From positions 496,001-560,000 of the forward strand of contig NOWV01000027.1 of NCBI GenBank assembly GCA_003344405.1: a stretch of DNA of 64,000 nt, written 5' to 3'. Source of the DNA: Trichoplax sp. H2 (taxonomy: Eukaryota > Placozoa > Uniplacotomia > Trichoplacea). The position numbers and the translations under genes are program-made. The notes under the pieces are model-generated. The model was not told the DNA's origin. It made no database searches and worked only from the letters and a program-made list of their open reading frames with translations. Shown in pieces: positions 53,201 through 63,747 of the stretch (position 1 is its first letter; every line of letters starts with the position of its first letter).

Positions 53201-54190
53201 ACTACATCTAAATGAATTAATATGCATCTACAAATATCATCCTGTACAGTATTGTAATATTAGCATGTATTCATTTAATCGAATCGATGTCCAATGGCTT
53301 CGCTTTCCCTAGCTAGGTATTTGTTTTCATCTTACTCATTTGCAGAATACGCGTACCGAAATCATCTATCCTTGATACATGCTGTATAATATACAATGTG
53401 TAGTCATGAATTACAACTATGCTTGCAATATATTGCTAAATAGGAGTGGAAGTTGTTGTAGAGTACAATAAGAATAAGTTACACGTATAAACATTATCTT
53501 GGTGCAAAGTGAAAGCTATCCATTGATCCATCTTTACTGTATAACTACATGATACCACTTCTCTCTCTGCAAGTTTTCTATCAACCATACAGTAGCAATT
53601 AGCAAGCGGACAGTGGTTGGTTTGTACTGATCTGACATAGGATTTCTTGCAAGTAAACTTTTGCCGTACTAGCGTTCACTTTGCATTCTACAAATCCCTG
53701 GCTAATGGTTGTTGTTTAATTCCAAATTTGAATGCCATTCTCATGATCAACGGGGGTGGTTTATCGACATAGCGGGGTAGTCGGCATGATCGCTTTAATG
53801 AAATTATTACTTTATTAAAGCGATCGAATTATCTCTATGTATAACGCGCAGTGAAAGAAATTGTATACTACGAATTCTTATAGATACTGTTCATGTCCTA
53901 TTCAAGTTTTATTACTCTATGAAAATTTTCTTGCAATGATTAGTACAACTGCTGTGTATGCCTGGCCTAAGCTACAAGCTTCTTACTCATAGCGTAGACA
54001 GGATTCATTAAAAATGAATTTATCGAATGTCAAATGGTCCATCCCAATTGACTCAAGTTATTGTAACAATTGTATTGAATCCTTACCGACTTGATCCCAA
54101 TCATTTCCTAGAATTATTTTTTCATATATGACTCAGCATCGAAGTATTCAAGACGAACTTACCGTCAAATGATTCTTCTTCATTCGCCAT
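47233..54190 (-). CDS. TECPR2: Tectonin beta-propeller repeat-containing protein 2
   Basis: Scaffold acting at ER exit sites and in autophagy through Atg8/LC3 binding. The proposed exon 1 is 54190-54163 (MANEEESFDG) and exon 2 is 52675-52457. WD40-type exons follow at about 52275-52145, 51965-51830, 51750-51585, 51470-51240, 51110-50935 and 50810-50647. Next come 50515-50348 (with a KKKKKH basic run like human RKKKKKK), the large exon 50157-48202, then 48088-47627 and 47510-47233. Human-like blocks include YACRPGLRLWKADVQG (human YASRPGLRLWKADVHG), PNGKRLFTGDASGK and AGDYWKKVPG. About ten tectonin W-A/I-D-G-x-x-x-R-x-G units occur. The linker before them is acidic and disordered. The protein ends DESDWVCL, a W-x-x-L LIR like human WEVI. 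If exon 1 is wrong, translation would start at 52649 (MSELEPLDE). Confidence 0.94.
47236..47247 (-). other. C-terminal LIR (Atg8-binding) motif of TECPR2
   Basis: Codons for W-V-C-L immediately before the stop, preceded by acidic residues (DVDESD). They fit the W/F/Y-x-x-L/I/V LC3-interacting consensus with upstream negative charge. Human TECPR2 ends WEVI in the same place, so the position and class are conserved though the residues differ. Confidence 0.8.
53788..53825. repeat. Perfect 12-bp inverted repeat
   Basis: GATCGCTTTAAT (53788-53799) is mirrored by ATTAAAGCGATC (53814-53825) across a 14-nt loop. It lies in the proposed first intron of TECPR2. It could form a hairpin or be a protein-binding dyad. 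No flanking target-site duplication was noticed. Confidence 0.75.
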
Positions 54191-54349
54191 TGCTTGGGTG
54201 CAAGTGGTAATTCAAGCTGTCAATTTGGATAGATTGGAATACGGTAGTATTTTACTGTCTATCGATAGAGTTCTACCGCACATTAAATATTCTATCCTAT
54301 CACGAATAACTTGAAGAATTGCCTTAGGGATTTTAGAAAATTGATTTCA

Positions 54350-54926
54350 CTGACAAAATTGAAAGAAGGAGAAGAATGAATGATGAAGCTCAGACAAGTC
54401 CGATCATACGCGTTGACTGCATCAAGTGTCAACATACAGAGTGTTGAAGCGACTTTTTGACGTCTGTACCGATGGTTGAACCTTCACCTGACAGCGAGTT
54501 TGGCCTAGAATTCTTTAGTCTACGCTGTACAGTGTACAGTACTGTACAGTACAGTAAGAACAGTACAGTACTTTACACTATACACTGTACTATATAGTAC
54601 TGTACAGTACTGTAGCTATCAGTGCACAGCACCGGTGGTTCTACTGCACTGGTCATTGGCTGACAAGATTGAAATAAGGAGAAGAATGAATGATGAAGCT
54701 CAGACAAGTCAGATCATACTGTGTTACGCGTTGACTGCATCAAGTGTCAACATACAGAGGGTTGAAGCGAGTTTTTGACGTCTGTACCGATGGTTGAACC
54801 TTAACCTGACCGAGAGTTTGGCCTAGAATTCTTTAGTCTACTGTACGCGGTACAGTGTACAGTAAGAACAGTACAGTACTGTACACTGTACTGTACTGTA
54901 GCTATCAGTGCACAACACCGGTGGTT
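54350..54926. repeat. Two direct copies of a unit containing a GTAC palindrome array
   Basis: Copy one is about 54350-54640 and copy two about 54660-54926, offset about 310 bp at the left end. Both run from GACAA.ATTGAAA.AAGGAG through GAATGATGAAGCTCAGACAAG, CGTTGACTGCATCAAGTG, TTTTTGACGTCTGTACC and GGCCTAGAATTCTTTAGTC. Each then has a GTACAGTACTGTAC array (about 90 bp in copy one, 55 bp in copy two) and ends GCTATCAGTGCACA.CACCGGTGGTTC. Flanks are nearly identical, so the duplication is recent, and the palindrome core changed length afterwards. Confidence 0.92.
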
Positions 54927-55045
54927 CACAGTACTTCACTGGTCAGCCAGCGACGCCTCACTCAGTTTACGACGCACAGTTGCATACTTGCACGGGACGT
55001 CCTTTCACCAGTCAACCCCACTGACATGCGAAGCTCAAGTAAAAA

Positions 55046-55053
55046 TGACGTCA
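55046..55053. promoter_or_regulatory. Consensus CRE palindrome
   Basis: TGACGTCA, the full cAMP-response element bound by CREB/ATF bZIP dimers in animals. It lies about 1.1 kb upstream of DNAJC17 and 0.85 kb upstream of the proposed TECPR2 start, within a spacer with other TGACG half-sites. A single 8-bp match can occur by chance. Confidence 0.4.
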
Positions 55054-55151
55054 TACTATTCGAGGCGAAGGTTTTTTTCTCAATCAATCTTATGAGTCTC
55101 ACGTTCTTACTCTCAGCGGTAGTCCAGTTGGTTCATATGCTGTAGTGCTGT

Positions 55152-55174
55152 ACGCATTTCATGACGAAATGCGT
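55152..55174. repeat. 9-bp inverted repeat around ATGAC
   Basis: ACGCATTTC (55152-55160) and GAAATGCGT (55166-55174) are exact reverse complements separated by 5 nt. It looks like a dyad or small hairpin in the divergent TECPR2-DNAJC17 spacer. Function unknown. Confidence 0.7.
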
Positions 55175-56129
55175 AACCGCAACCTACAATATGCAATTGC
55201 CGACGAATATTGACGAAAAAGCTTCGAGCAGTAGTTTGGAAATAAGATGCATTGAATTCGGCTAGTGGATCGGAAGGAACACTGCAGTTTGCTGGTATAC
55301 ACTTTCAATCGCTGTTGCCCCATCAGAACAATACGTTGTTTATTATTTAACTGTAAATAACAAGAAATCACCAAGTCGTTCACAGATTATAAATAAATCT
55401 CTTTTTCATCTTTTTACTATACCTAGACTGATAGCTCACTTCAAGATCTTCTACAGTATAATGACATCTTTAAATACGATAGACTGTGCAATGTGCATGC
55501 ATTAATAATTACAACAAGGAGGATGATAGCAAAAGTAAACTATTACTTGGTAAATTGAAGAGTTCATCACAGTTATAGTAAATTTCTTATTCTGAATTTG
55601 TTACAACATAGAAATGGATATACAATCCTGTTGCTATGCACTGCCCTAGTCTCTATCAGAATTTCGAAAGATTTTTCCTAAGGAATCGATGTGGTACAGA
55701 GCAACTGAAAAATATACAATGAATTATAATCGACAAGAAAGAAATTAATAATAATTAAGCTAAAATAATGTTTGAGCTACTCCTAGCTATAGTAACTTAT
55801 TATTTTGACTATGGAATGCCAAGCTATTATCAAATATGAAAATGATGACCAATTTATTCATTTACTCCGAAAGGAGATGATTTCCCTGATTTTAAGAAGT
55901 ATTTACAGTAAATATATTCCAAGGCCAAACTTCTGGCGTCTGTACGTCTGTGCACAATAAGGGCCAAATGACCATTCAGATATAGTACGGACGCACAGAC
56001 GATGCTACTACTGGACCTTTTCTATACTGTAGTGCTGTAAACCGCGCTCTAGGGTTATCCAAATGATCTACTGTTATCAATTGATTGAACTATTTTGCAA
56101 ACTTTTACCTCAACTTCTTTGCTCACAAC

Positions 56130-58515
56130 ATGGGAGACATTACGAATATCGATTTATACCAATTTCTGGGTGTTCCAGACGATAGCACAGAAAAGGAGGT
56201 TAGATCACTTGTAGTATAATACGCTAAACTATGAACTTAGTAGTACTCCATGGATAAACTGACGAATCATGTCCAGATCGTGGCCCCCAAAGTTGACAAT
56301 AATGGATAATCATTAGATTTCTGTAATTAAATAAGCTACAACAGATAGAGTCCATTCGTAGCTCAGATCCTATTAATTGTAAAGTATGAGTTGTCAACTG
56401 AACAGGATGCTACATCAAGTAATATTATGCCCTTACTTACCTCATTATTTGATATACCTACAGATAACAGTTTCAGCACACTTGATCATTGATGACTGTG
56501 GTCAGATCGTTTCTACGTTTCAATTTGCCAACAAGTGCTACGTAATCTCTGTCTTACAGAATCTCGATGCAGTGATGAGTTCGATGATATTTCATGCTGA
56601 TGCAATGTCTTACGTGATATACTGTAAATCTATCACGATATTGTCCGAGAAATGATATAGTCGTAGGTACCGTACATCAGTAGAATTATAATTAAAGTTA
56701 TGCATAATTCCATACTCATACTGAATAGTACACTAGTTACCTGCAGTGCTTGAGGTAACTTTATATAAGATCTTTACACAATAAGCATAGACCTGCCTGC
56801 AGTCTCGTAATATCTATGATTTGCAATGCTAAAAATTACCCAAATTTTACAACCTTTGTTCTTACCTATAGATTCTGACAGCATACAGAAAGAAAGCTAT
56901 CAAGTGTCACCCCGACAAGAACCCAGATAATCCTGCAGCTGGTAAGTATTACATTTTCTTCGATATGACAGAGCAAGTACTTGTATGGGAATTACTACTC
57001 ATGGACTACTGCATTCATGGCACAATCTATTTCGATGATAGAGTATCATTTGCATTTACTCTACCGTCGTGTGCTTATACGAGCAAGAAAGATCACTGAC
57101 TTTGATGCCCCAAATTTTATATTTTAATAGCTGAGACCTTTATCAAGCTTTCTAAAGCGGTCGAAATTTTGACTGATAAAGCGGCCAAGGTTCATCATAG
57201 CGCAAATTCGTCAATTTTTGCTTGAGCACAGAGCATCGCTATTACAGAATGATAAAATATTTTACTTGTTGCTTGTATAGATAAGTTATGACCGACTACG
57301 TAAGGCACGTAAAGCGAAAGAAAAACGTGATGCTGCTCTAGATGCTACGAGAAAAAAATTTAAGCAAGGTCAGAATATTTGAGATGATTCGTATATTTAA
57401 CTCTCGAACTGACTTTCTCTCATTTAATTCAGACTTGGAGGAAAGAGAAAGAAGCGTAAGAGATGACTATGTCGATGAAGCTGCAGAAGCAAAGAAATTG
57501 CGTGATCTTGTAAGACCTAATATGCATTATCCTTATTAAGATCGGATGGTTGCGGTTTTGTAGGTCTACTAAAGGTCTATGCGTTGTAGGTCGAAAGAAT
57601 AAGAGCGGACGGCTCTCGTAAACTGGAAGAAGAAAAAGAAATGTTAAGAAAGCAAATCGAAACAGAGATTGTTGAAAAAGGTATGCAAGTCATTTTATGA
57701 AATAGTTACTTAATTTCCTATACGTTTAATCCTACGCACATTTTCTTCAAGCTGAAGCCCACGATAACGAACAAAAAAGTTACACATTGAAGGTCTGTAC
57801 AATTATCAGTACATCTGACAAACTTCAGCAATTAAAACTAATAAAACTTAATTTACAGGTTAGATGGAACTCTGCAAAAAGTGCTGATGCTAATCCTACG
57901 TATGATTATGATACATTAATGGAAATATTTAGAAAAGTAGGTATTAGAATTTTTTTCGAATTTTTCTATTATCTTAGTCGACATTTAATATAAATTTTTA
58001 ACCTTTTACAACTTTGGCTATGGTTACTACATTTAGTTCGGCACTATTACTAATTTAGTAATTTCGGGGAAAAAGAAAGGCCTAGCTCTTGTTGAATTCA
58101 GCAGCTATTTGAGCGCAGTAAGATAAGAATTGTCATATAAATTCCTATTCCTAGACTGCTCATCTAGCGATGTAAAAAATTTGTCAATCATCTCTAGCAT
58201 GTTCTATCTGAGCAAGAATCTTTGGGAAGTTCAAGTGATCCGTTAAGAATTTCTTGGGTTGGCGATAAGCCAACTCCTTCCACAAAATTTAATCGAACCC
58301 CATTTTCAAGTGAAAGCGCAAATTTTTCTAATCCTGTAGGAAAAAATTTTTGAAAATAACGGTCTTTATCATGGGTACATCTCGCTGAAAGTGTCAGTTT
58401 TATTATCTAGGGCCTGGTTAATGATCGTGATTACGAATCCCTGACATTAATGCGTCTTCGACAAGCAGAAGAAAGAAAACGGTTGGAGGAACAAATTGCT
58501 ACGGAAGATGACTAA
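56130..58515 (+). CDS. DNAJC17: DNAJ homolog subfamily C member 17 (J domain + RRM)
   Basis: Nuclear J-protein linked to pre-mRNA splicing. Exon 1 is 56130-56198 (MGDITNIDLYQFLGVPDDSTEKE). Exon 2, 56872-56941, has the HPD tripeptide in KCHPDKNPDNPAA, so Hsp70 stimulation should be intact. Next come 57131-57189 (ETFIKLSKAVEILTDKAAK), ~57281-57368 (YDRLRKARKAKEKRD), one from ~57433, 57593-57679 (acceptor near 57590), 57751-57792, 57859-57938 and others to 58515. The middle is a charged helical linker. WNSAKSADANPTYDYDTLMEIFRK, then GLALVEFSS, then DPLRISWVGD, correspond to the human RRM (KWKCKKED...VLLRLLQKYG, GTAVVEFAT, NPLKISWLEG). The C terminus NDRDYESLTLMRLRQAEERKRL matches human [22 protein letters not shown]. 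Domain order and tail make the assignment secure; internal exon edges are approximate. Confidence 0.94.
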
Positions 58516-60017
58516 TGGACTCAAAGAATTTTTTGCTGTAATGATATTAGTACCAGCAATTTTACTTGTAAATAAGAAAAAAGGTGTCAAAATGCGTACC
58601 ACTTTGTATATTATATACTATAGTCTCCACCTTTGTTTGGGACGACCTTTAGTATCGATAATACTGTAGTTCTTGGTCTGATATTTATTTACTTAGTACT
58701 TTTAAAATTGTACAATTTCATAATTAAAATTTTCAAAGTATTTTCATCCTTTTAACTAATACTTATCAGACATTCTCGTATTGTGCTAGTCAGACAGCAA
58801 CGATTTATTGCTACGACGGTGGCAATCATCAGTGCAGTAGTGAAAGCCAGCATTAATGGGAGTAAATTCATTTTTCACTAATTAAAGAGGCGATTTAGAT
58901 TAGCATGCACGTACAATAAATCTCATTCAATTATTAAGAAGATAAGAATAGATTTACATAACTTTTGACCGATAGCACTATAGTAGCAGGCTCCAATTTA
59001 ACAAACTTCCGGAAGCATCAAGCCTAGTCTAGCGTATGCCACATTTATTGTGATTAGTTATACTCTATATCATAGAGGTAAAACCTAGAGTAAGAATGGT
59101 CTGTTTACGTCTATTGCTATCATAAGGGTTTATACGAGCTATCAACGAAATACTAAATACCAATAGTGATGCTGTAATGTACAGAGTTCGCGATAGGGTC
59201 TAGCTAGATACGTTTATCGCTACCACAAGGGTTTTATTGTCGATATGATATATGTAAATAGTGATCCTGTGATGCACAGAGGTCATGATAGGGTCTAGAT
59301 AGGTGTTTAGTGCATTCTATTCGTAGTACGATAGCATCGTATAACTGCTGGTATACATCTAAGCTGCAGTACCAGTGGCATTGATTGAGCTATGTGCGCT
59401 ATTTACTATGTTATTATCTCGAGGGCTTTCATCTCTTACCAAGTCATAACGTGTTACATGGTGTGTAAATTTTCCTTATAATTCAGTAGAACACAGTGTA
59501 GGTACTGCAATTAGTCTTGCGTCAGTAAATTATGCGATTTTGTTGCAATATACTCTAGCACTCCTACTAGTATCGTACTTGAATTTGTAGTAGAATCTGC
59601 GTTGCTGATATACTAGCTACTACGCAATATCTCAGTTACGCCTTTATACTGTATATGTAACAATACCGTTAATTACCGTTATACTATTCACTATCGGATA
59701 TCAATTACAATCATAAACTTGTACCATTGCCTTATCTATCCGATGTATCTGCGTATCTAAGTCTAATACTAGATATTATTCGGAGTATCGTGGGTGTTTC
59801 TATTTACTTGGTACATTTTACTACCATACACAGTATTGCATCCTTGCTTTAGCGATAAATAATCGAAGTATATCGTCAATGTATTGTATGCCACGTGAGA
59901 GTCAATCGACTAAGAATATTTAGAGCGGTAGCCATTAATATAAATATTAGCCTGAATTGACTATAATTTATAAAGTTTGCTTTCGTCAAAGTAGAGATTT
60001 GAATACATAATTAAGAA
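58516..60017. other. Spacer between DNAJC17 and the RMDN3-like gene
   Basis: 1.5 kb with no supported coding exon. The main structure is the short tandem repeat at 59075-59310 (separate entry). The 3' end of DNAJC17 and the 5' region of the next gene must lie at its edges. Confidence 0.5.
59075..59310. repeat. ~105-bp tandem repeat, about two copies
   Basis: GTCTATTGCTATCATAAGGGTTTATA near 59108 corresponds to GTTTATCGCTACCACAAGGGTTTTAT near 59211. ATAGTGATGCTGTAATGTACAGAG...GATAGGGTCTAG near 59163 corresponds to ATAGTGATCCTGTGATGCACAGAG...GATAGGGTCTAG near 59259. A decayed first unit may start near 59075. Confidence 0.75.
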
Positions 60018-63000
60018 ATGGCTTGGATATCTATTCCGTTACATGATGATAGCTATGTTGGTAAATTAAGCATTGCTGCAAGTGTTTTCTTGGCTATGGG
60101 AATTGGTAGTTACTCTCTATATTATTTGTTACGAAGGAGGAAGATAAAGACTTCTGAGATAGAGAAGAAATCGATAGATAATGATATTAAAAGTGATGGA
60201 TTAGTAGTTTGTATTCATGAACTCAATCAAGCTATAAGTAACTTGAGATATGTTCGCTTGGAACATCAAGAGAATGGCTCTAAAAATGACGAGAAATCCC
60301 AACAACTAATCGTCTGCATCGATCGATTAGCGTCTCAAGTTGACCAACTTCGTCAATCTTTAGAAAATTTGCAAGAGAAAAAGGATACAACTACTGGCAG
60401 GCGTGATAGCATTGCTAGCAGCCAAAGTAGCGACAACTTTTTTGACGCAAGTGTAGAAGATGATGACGATGATGCCTATAATAGCGGGATTGATAGGTTG
60501 GTTATATGTAAAAAATATAGTTAAATAGGATATGCCATTAAAATCAGTTTGGCATACTAATTCACTTTCTTACTCATCCTTGCAGTGTAAATGTATTCAA
60601 TACTCTTATAACTTAGAAAATCACCTACTATTTGCAAAGAGAATAGTATATAACTTCCACATAAATAGATTACTTACTTTCAACAATGCTATGTATAACT
60701 TAGAAAATAGATTAGAAAATGAGTCACTGCATTCTATCTATGAGATTGAATACGTTCACTTGTTAATGATAGAATTTCTGTAGAAAGGCATTTAAATAAA
60801 ATATGTTGACGATAACGTTTCAGATAATAAATAGTATGTAAAATTTTTATACCTTTACTAATATCAATCGCAACATCGCATACGATATTTTCCCCCTTTA
60901 TATATTTAATCAGATTAATAGACTTTATGAAATTACTCATATAATGGCTAAGTAGCGGTAAACATAAAAATTGAGTTAACCCCTTTATTCTGTCATCAAT
61001 TAAGCATGTAAATGACTATTCAGTATTATCATCATTCGTGTACGGTATGTAACCCTGACAGCTTTATTCGTGTACATTGACAAGATTTAGAAGTCCGATT
61101 CAGTATCATCTATGTGGAAGTTAACTGTGTTATTGAAATTTTGAGTATCTAGTTTGCATTACAACAACTTCATTTAACTATTTATCATTTTAGATAGATG
61201 CATATAAATCTACTAACAACGTTTAATATGAATAAAGCTAAATGTCACAGTTTAAGGGTAGCACTTAGTAATTAATGATGGTAATCTCAATTTCATTTGC
61301 TAGCCTAACCTGAATAAATAATGTACTATAGAAGTCCTTGCTCTTGATAGACCATCAAGTGGTCTCCGCCACGAGTATATAACATTCATAGATATACAAT
61401 TAAATCGAATGAGCGTAATGCAGTTAGAAGAAATATCTTCTGTCATCTAACAAATTTAAAGTCAGATAGCTAACTCGTTACATTTTACTGCTACGTATAT
61501 TGTAGTATTGCATAATTATATTAACAGAATAATATATTACAACTTGATGTAGACTATTCTAATTCTAAGTTTATAAACAATCCTTTATTCTTACGTCAGT
61601 TCGTGCCTAATTTTACAGTTGTATTAAAATGCTTAATATGTTAGCCATAATTAATATTGGACTGTTAATTCAGTATTTCAAACAATTATTTTATCATATA
61701 TTTCAATAGGATGGCATGGTAAAACATGTAGTCACAATCTCTGTCATATAGATCTACTTAAAATCGCCTAAACTCTACTTTAAATTCTATAATACCAACT
61801 TTGATAGAGTCACATGAGGAGTTATTTAGCTTAAATGAATACTCGTATATCTAGGAAATGAATTAATATACGATCCTATCTGTAATAAATTTATATTTTA
61901 TATATTAACTCGTAAATAATTACGGTAGCATTACTATTTTTCATTGATTTAATATAAAATTTACATTTTACTCTAATTTATAATAGATTTTTAAGTTGTG
62001 AATCTCTAGAAAGTATCCCAAATCGACAATCTAGATCAGATACAAGTATAAATTTGGATGAGGTACGGAGTTATTAACATTCATTGCAATATTGATGTTA
62101 ATGTAATTTTTGAAAGAGTTCAGCTCTAGCTGAAAGAACCAGTTATCTTGCTATAGTTAAGAATATTCTCTATGATTGCTTTAAGCTTTTAAGATATGTT
62201 GATCAACTACACCGTAATTATGACCCAAAAAGTCGCCGCAAAGCTTTAGATAAGTTGAAAAGTATATATGGCAAGGTAAGCAAATTTGAAATCATCAATC
62301 TGTTTTACGTTGGCGGTTAACCCGCTACTGTTAATCATTTGTATAATAAAATTATGGTAGATTATAAAAAAATTTAAAAGCTATAATTGTATGTTAACAT
62401 TGTAGAGCATCTTAATTTATCAAGTATATAATATTTCATTAAAGATTGCCGAGAGATATCTTATAACTATTACAATCTCTAAACATTACCATATGCTGAA
62501 GATTATGTCTATTTCCTTTAATTGATCTTGTCGTGTGACTGAATAGAAAATTTTTGTCGTACTTGTTTCACATTGGTCTCTCAAACTTCAAATATAGTAT
62601 CAAGAAAATGTACAAGTATTATGGAGATATGCTAGAGCACACCTTGAACTATGTGAATATGTCGATAAAGATGAAGCCAAAACACTAACATACAGTGCAC
62701 TCGATATCGCCAAGAAAGTTCTATCTATCAATGATAGCTGTAGTGAAGGCCATAAATGGTAACGTAATCTACCAATTTAGTTCTCTAGTTGATTCTCGAC
62801 AGAAAAAACTTTGATCCATTACTACGTGTTCTATCCTTTTTGATGTCTGATAATTTAGGTACGGAATAGCCTTAGGTGCTATTATATCGTATGAAGGTAA
62901 CAAGAAAAAAATAGAACTAGGCTTTGAATTTAAGGTAGAAATGGATAGAGCAATCGAATTAAACCCCGAAGATCATGAAGTTATGGGTTACATAGGAAGG

Positions 63001-63747
63001 TGGTGCTATGAGGTAATTGAAATACCTTTTGTCATCATTTATGTAGATCATTGAATTTGTGAACTTTCAATCTTAGTGTGCATCATTATCATGGTATGAG
63101 AAAAAAGCAGCACGACTAATTTATGGTGATCTGCCGTCTGCCACTATCAGTGAAGCTCGAGAATATTTAATTAAAGTAAGAACTGAAAGTTTGGGATATA
63201 TTTTTCACTTATACAAGCTAGCTAAGTTACATGTTTAAAATAATTTATGGGTGTGATATCTTATACAGGCAGATGGAATGCAGCCTGGATATTCCAAAAA
63301 TACGAGACTTTACGTAGGAAAAGTATGTGTACTGATACTAGTGAATACTATTAGTTTAATTAAATCTTGTGAATTTCAATAAAGGTCTTAGTTATTGTTT
63401 AATTCATCTTCCTTTGGCAACTAACATGTATTGTTAATTTTCTAGTGTTACCTATATGATAAAGATTATAGAAATGCACGTCACTGGCTCTTACAAGCCA
63501 AAGAAGTTGCTACTATAACTTCGCAGGCAAGTCTAAACTCTAATTATTTTGTTACTTGTGTCAATAATAACAGATAATTTGTGATTTAAAATCTATATGA
63601 ACTCCTATAAAATATAGAAATTTATGCTTTAGGTGAGCGACAAATTTAAAAAATTTACCAATTTTATAATATTTGATTTCATGTCTTAATGATATTTAGG
63701 ATAGAGAAGCAGAAAAGGAGATTGAAAAGTTACTCTTACAATGCTGA
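60018..63747 (+). CDS. RMDN3: RMDN3/PTPIP51-like ER-mitochondria tether
   Basis: In vertebrates RMDN3 is an outer mitochondrial membrane protein that binds ER VAP proteins and transfers lipid through a TPR-like domain. Exon 1 (60018-60496) encodes a short N terminus, one membrane span (about residues 17-37) followed by RRRK, a coiled segment, then an FFAT-like NFFDASVE at residues 140-147 in an acidic tract. Exon 2 is 61987-62062, joined in phase. Later exons are about 62118-62276, 62600-62757, 62861-63011, 63079-63176, 63270-63320, 63446-63525 and 63702-63747. The TPR-like part matches human closely: LWRYARAHLELCEYV (human LWRLARAYSDMCELT), IGRWCYECASLSWYEKK (LGRWCYQVSHLSWLEKK), MQPGYSKNTRLYVGKCYL (LQPGFSKAGRVYISKCYR). 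The junction between 62062 and 62118 does not close in phase as I read it, so a small exon may be missing. RMDN1/2 are alternatives, but the N-terminal TM plus FFAT favours RMDN3. Confidence 0.9.
60432..60473 (+). other. FFAT-like VAP-binding motif with acidic flank
   Basis: Encodes DNFFDASVE followed by a run of Asp in the RMDN3-like protein. It fits the FFAT core (E-F-F-D-A-x-E) at F2, F3, D4 and A5. Asn replaces Glu at position 1 and Val replaces Glu at position 7. Human PTPIP51 instead has the phospho-dependent VYFTASS type, with Thr at position 4. Confidence 0.7.

Larger units (their letters stand above)
54191..56129. promoter_or_regulatory. Divergent spacer between TECPR2 and DNAJC17
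   Basis: About 1.9 kb separating two start codons that point away from each other. It contains the duplicated palindromic unit at 54350-54926, a consensus CRE (TGACGTCA) at 55046-55053 and a 9-bp inverted repeat at 55152-55174. An imperfect inverted arrangement of GTCTGTACGTCTGTGC / GTACGGACGCACAGAC lies near 55940-56000. Open frames at 54855-55145 and 55159-55383 show no family likeness. Promoter activity is assumed from gene orientation. Confidence 0.5.

Noticed and set aside
54855-55383. ORFs of 96 aa (+) and 74 aa (-) in the TECPR2-DNAJC17 spacer
   Set aside because: One begins inside the GTAC array, neither has domain likeness or clear splice partners, and the region is better read as promoter DNA.
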